Below, one piece after another: positions 4,680 through 5,257 of a DNA stretch of 5,257 bases. Source of the DNA: Gemmatimonadota bacterium (GTDB lineage: Bacteria > Gemmatimonadota > Gemmatimonadetes > Gemmatimonadales > GWC2-71-9); assembly GCA_029862935.1 (NCBI GenBank), contig JAOTWK010000276.1, positions 1 to 5,257 on the forward strand. Direction: 5' to 3'. The notes under the pieces are model-generated. The model ran no database searches and had not been told where the DNA came from. It saw nothing but the letters and a program-made list of their open reading frames with translations. Positions within the stretch are counted from its first letter, which is position 1, and each line of letters starts with the position of its first letter. Made by a program: the position numbers and the translations under genes.

Positions 4680-5257
4680 ATGAATCTCACGCGACGACTC
4701 ATCTCGTTTGTCTTACTCAGTGCCATCGCATCGGCCTGCGGCGACACTGGGGGACCCACCAACACCTCTGATGGTACAGAGTATCACCCGCACTTCAGGT
4801 CAGGTGGCATTACTGGCCTGTCCCAAAACGGATGTGGCGATTGCCACAACTCTCCGAACGATCCCGCGCCAACGGTGACCCTTGCCGGTCCGACGACCGT
4901 CGCGCCAGGTGCCACGGAAACGTACACCCTGACGATCACGCCGGCTGACGATGGAACCTCGGACGCGGTTGGCGGCGGTCTGAATGTGTCCGCAAGTGGC
5001 GGCACGTTGATCGCGGGTACGGGAACAAGTGTGGAGGGAGACGGCGAGCTCACGCACACAGGTCCGAAACTCGTGCCGCTCCTCGACCCCGTGTCCTGGG
5101 ATTATCAATGGACCGCTCCCGGTACCGCCGGAACCGAGACCATGTACGGGGCCGGTCTCTCAATCAACGATGGAAACGGCAGCAGCAACGATGAGTGGAA
5201 CGTGACCACGCTCGAGATCGTGGTACAGGCGGCAGAGAATACGCCGCCGACGGCCGA
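4680..5257 (+). CDS. Lipoprotein with CxxCH motif and choice-of-anchor V/reeler-like domain (partial, 3' end beyond window)
   Basis: 192 residues are visible and the frame is open at the window end. The start is ATG 4680 with GGAGG six bases upstream. Residues 1-19 are a lipoprotein signal (MNLTRRLISFVLLSAIASA) and Cys20 follows, giving a surface or periplasmic lipoprotein. CGDCH (52-56) fits a single c-type heme site, CxxCH. The next stretch (TVTLAGPTTVAPGATETYTL, 65-84; SWDYQWTAPG, 139-148; MYGAGLSINDGNGSSNDEWN, 155-174) follows the pattern I know from choice-of-anchor V (reeler-like) domains, which commonly begin with such a CxxCH. The visible end, ENTPPTA, resembles the start of a PKD or Ig-like repeat, so the full protein is probably longer and multidomain. 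Whether heme is bound or the Cys pair does something else is unknown. Confidence 0.85.
   Translation, partial: MNLTRRLISFVLLSAIASACGDTGGPTNTSDGTEYHPHFRSGGITGLSQNGCGDCHNSPNDPAPTVTLAGPTTVAPGATETYTLTITPADDGTSDAVGGGLNVSASGGTLIAGTGTSVEGDGELTHTGPKLVPLLDPVSWDYQWTAPGTAGTETMYGAGLSINDGNGSSNDEWNVTTLEIVVQAAENTPPTA

Noticed and set aside
4315..4771. Small + and - strand open frames across 4315-4771
   Set aside because: They cross the strong terminator and the lipoprotein start, are Arg/Ser-rich, and lack ribosome sites.

Overview
The window is about 60% G+C. It carries five protein-coding units, all on the + strand. Each has its own Shine-Dalgarno sequence and most are followed by their own hairpin terminator, so it reads as a row of single-gene transcription units rather than one operon. 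Four of the five products begin with a Sec-type or lipoprotein signal peptide. The canonical AGGAGG ribosome sites, GTG starts, lipoboxes, a CxxCH surface lipoprotein and high G+C suggest a free-living Gram-negative-type bacterium, plausibly an environmental or metagenomic lineage such as Gemmatimonadota or a relative. The taxonomic guess is weak and rests on style, not on a marker gene.

Layout: (1) 1-201, non-coding, with five 9-bp tandem units. (2) 202-1629, an exported classical short-chain dehydrogenase fused to C-terminal ankyrin repeats. (3) 1810-2275, a small exported protein whose reading frame is broken by what looks like one extra C at 2007-2010. (4) 2470-3225, a MerB-like (alkylmercury lyase family) gene interrupted by two in-frame TGA codons. 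(5) 3409-4281, a lipoprotein alpha/beta hydrolase. (6) 4282-4679, a gap with a short coding-like remnant, a strong terminator and a structured leader. (7) 4680 to the window end, the N-terminal part of a lipoprotein with one CxxCH motif and a choice-of-anchor V/reeler-like domain.

The main discovery is unit 4. Its two TGA codons fall exactly where the MerB family has its two catalytic cysteines (Cys96 and Cys159 of plasmid R831b MerB). The catalytic Asp is kept three residues after the first. Each TGA is followed, within the distance expected for a bacterial SECIS element, by a near-perfect hairpin with a small G-containing apical loop; the second loop is GGTC, the loop of the E. coli fdhF SECIS as I recall it. 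The simplest reading is a 251-residue MerB-like selenoprotein with two selenocysteines, which ordinary gene calling would split into two short ORFs and lose the C-terminus.

A second theme is a near-identical hairpin (arms GCCCCGARCG / CGTTCGGGGC, constant loop TCACGCGG, tail TTTCG) placed after units 2, 3 and 4. It acts as a terminator by its look, but the fixed loop suggests a dispersed repeat family. No functional link between the five genes is evident; no merA, merR, merT/P or sel genes are in the window.
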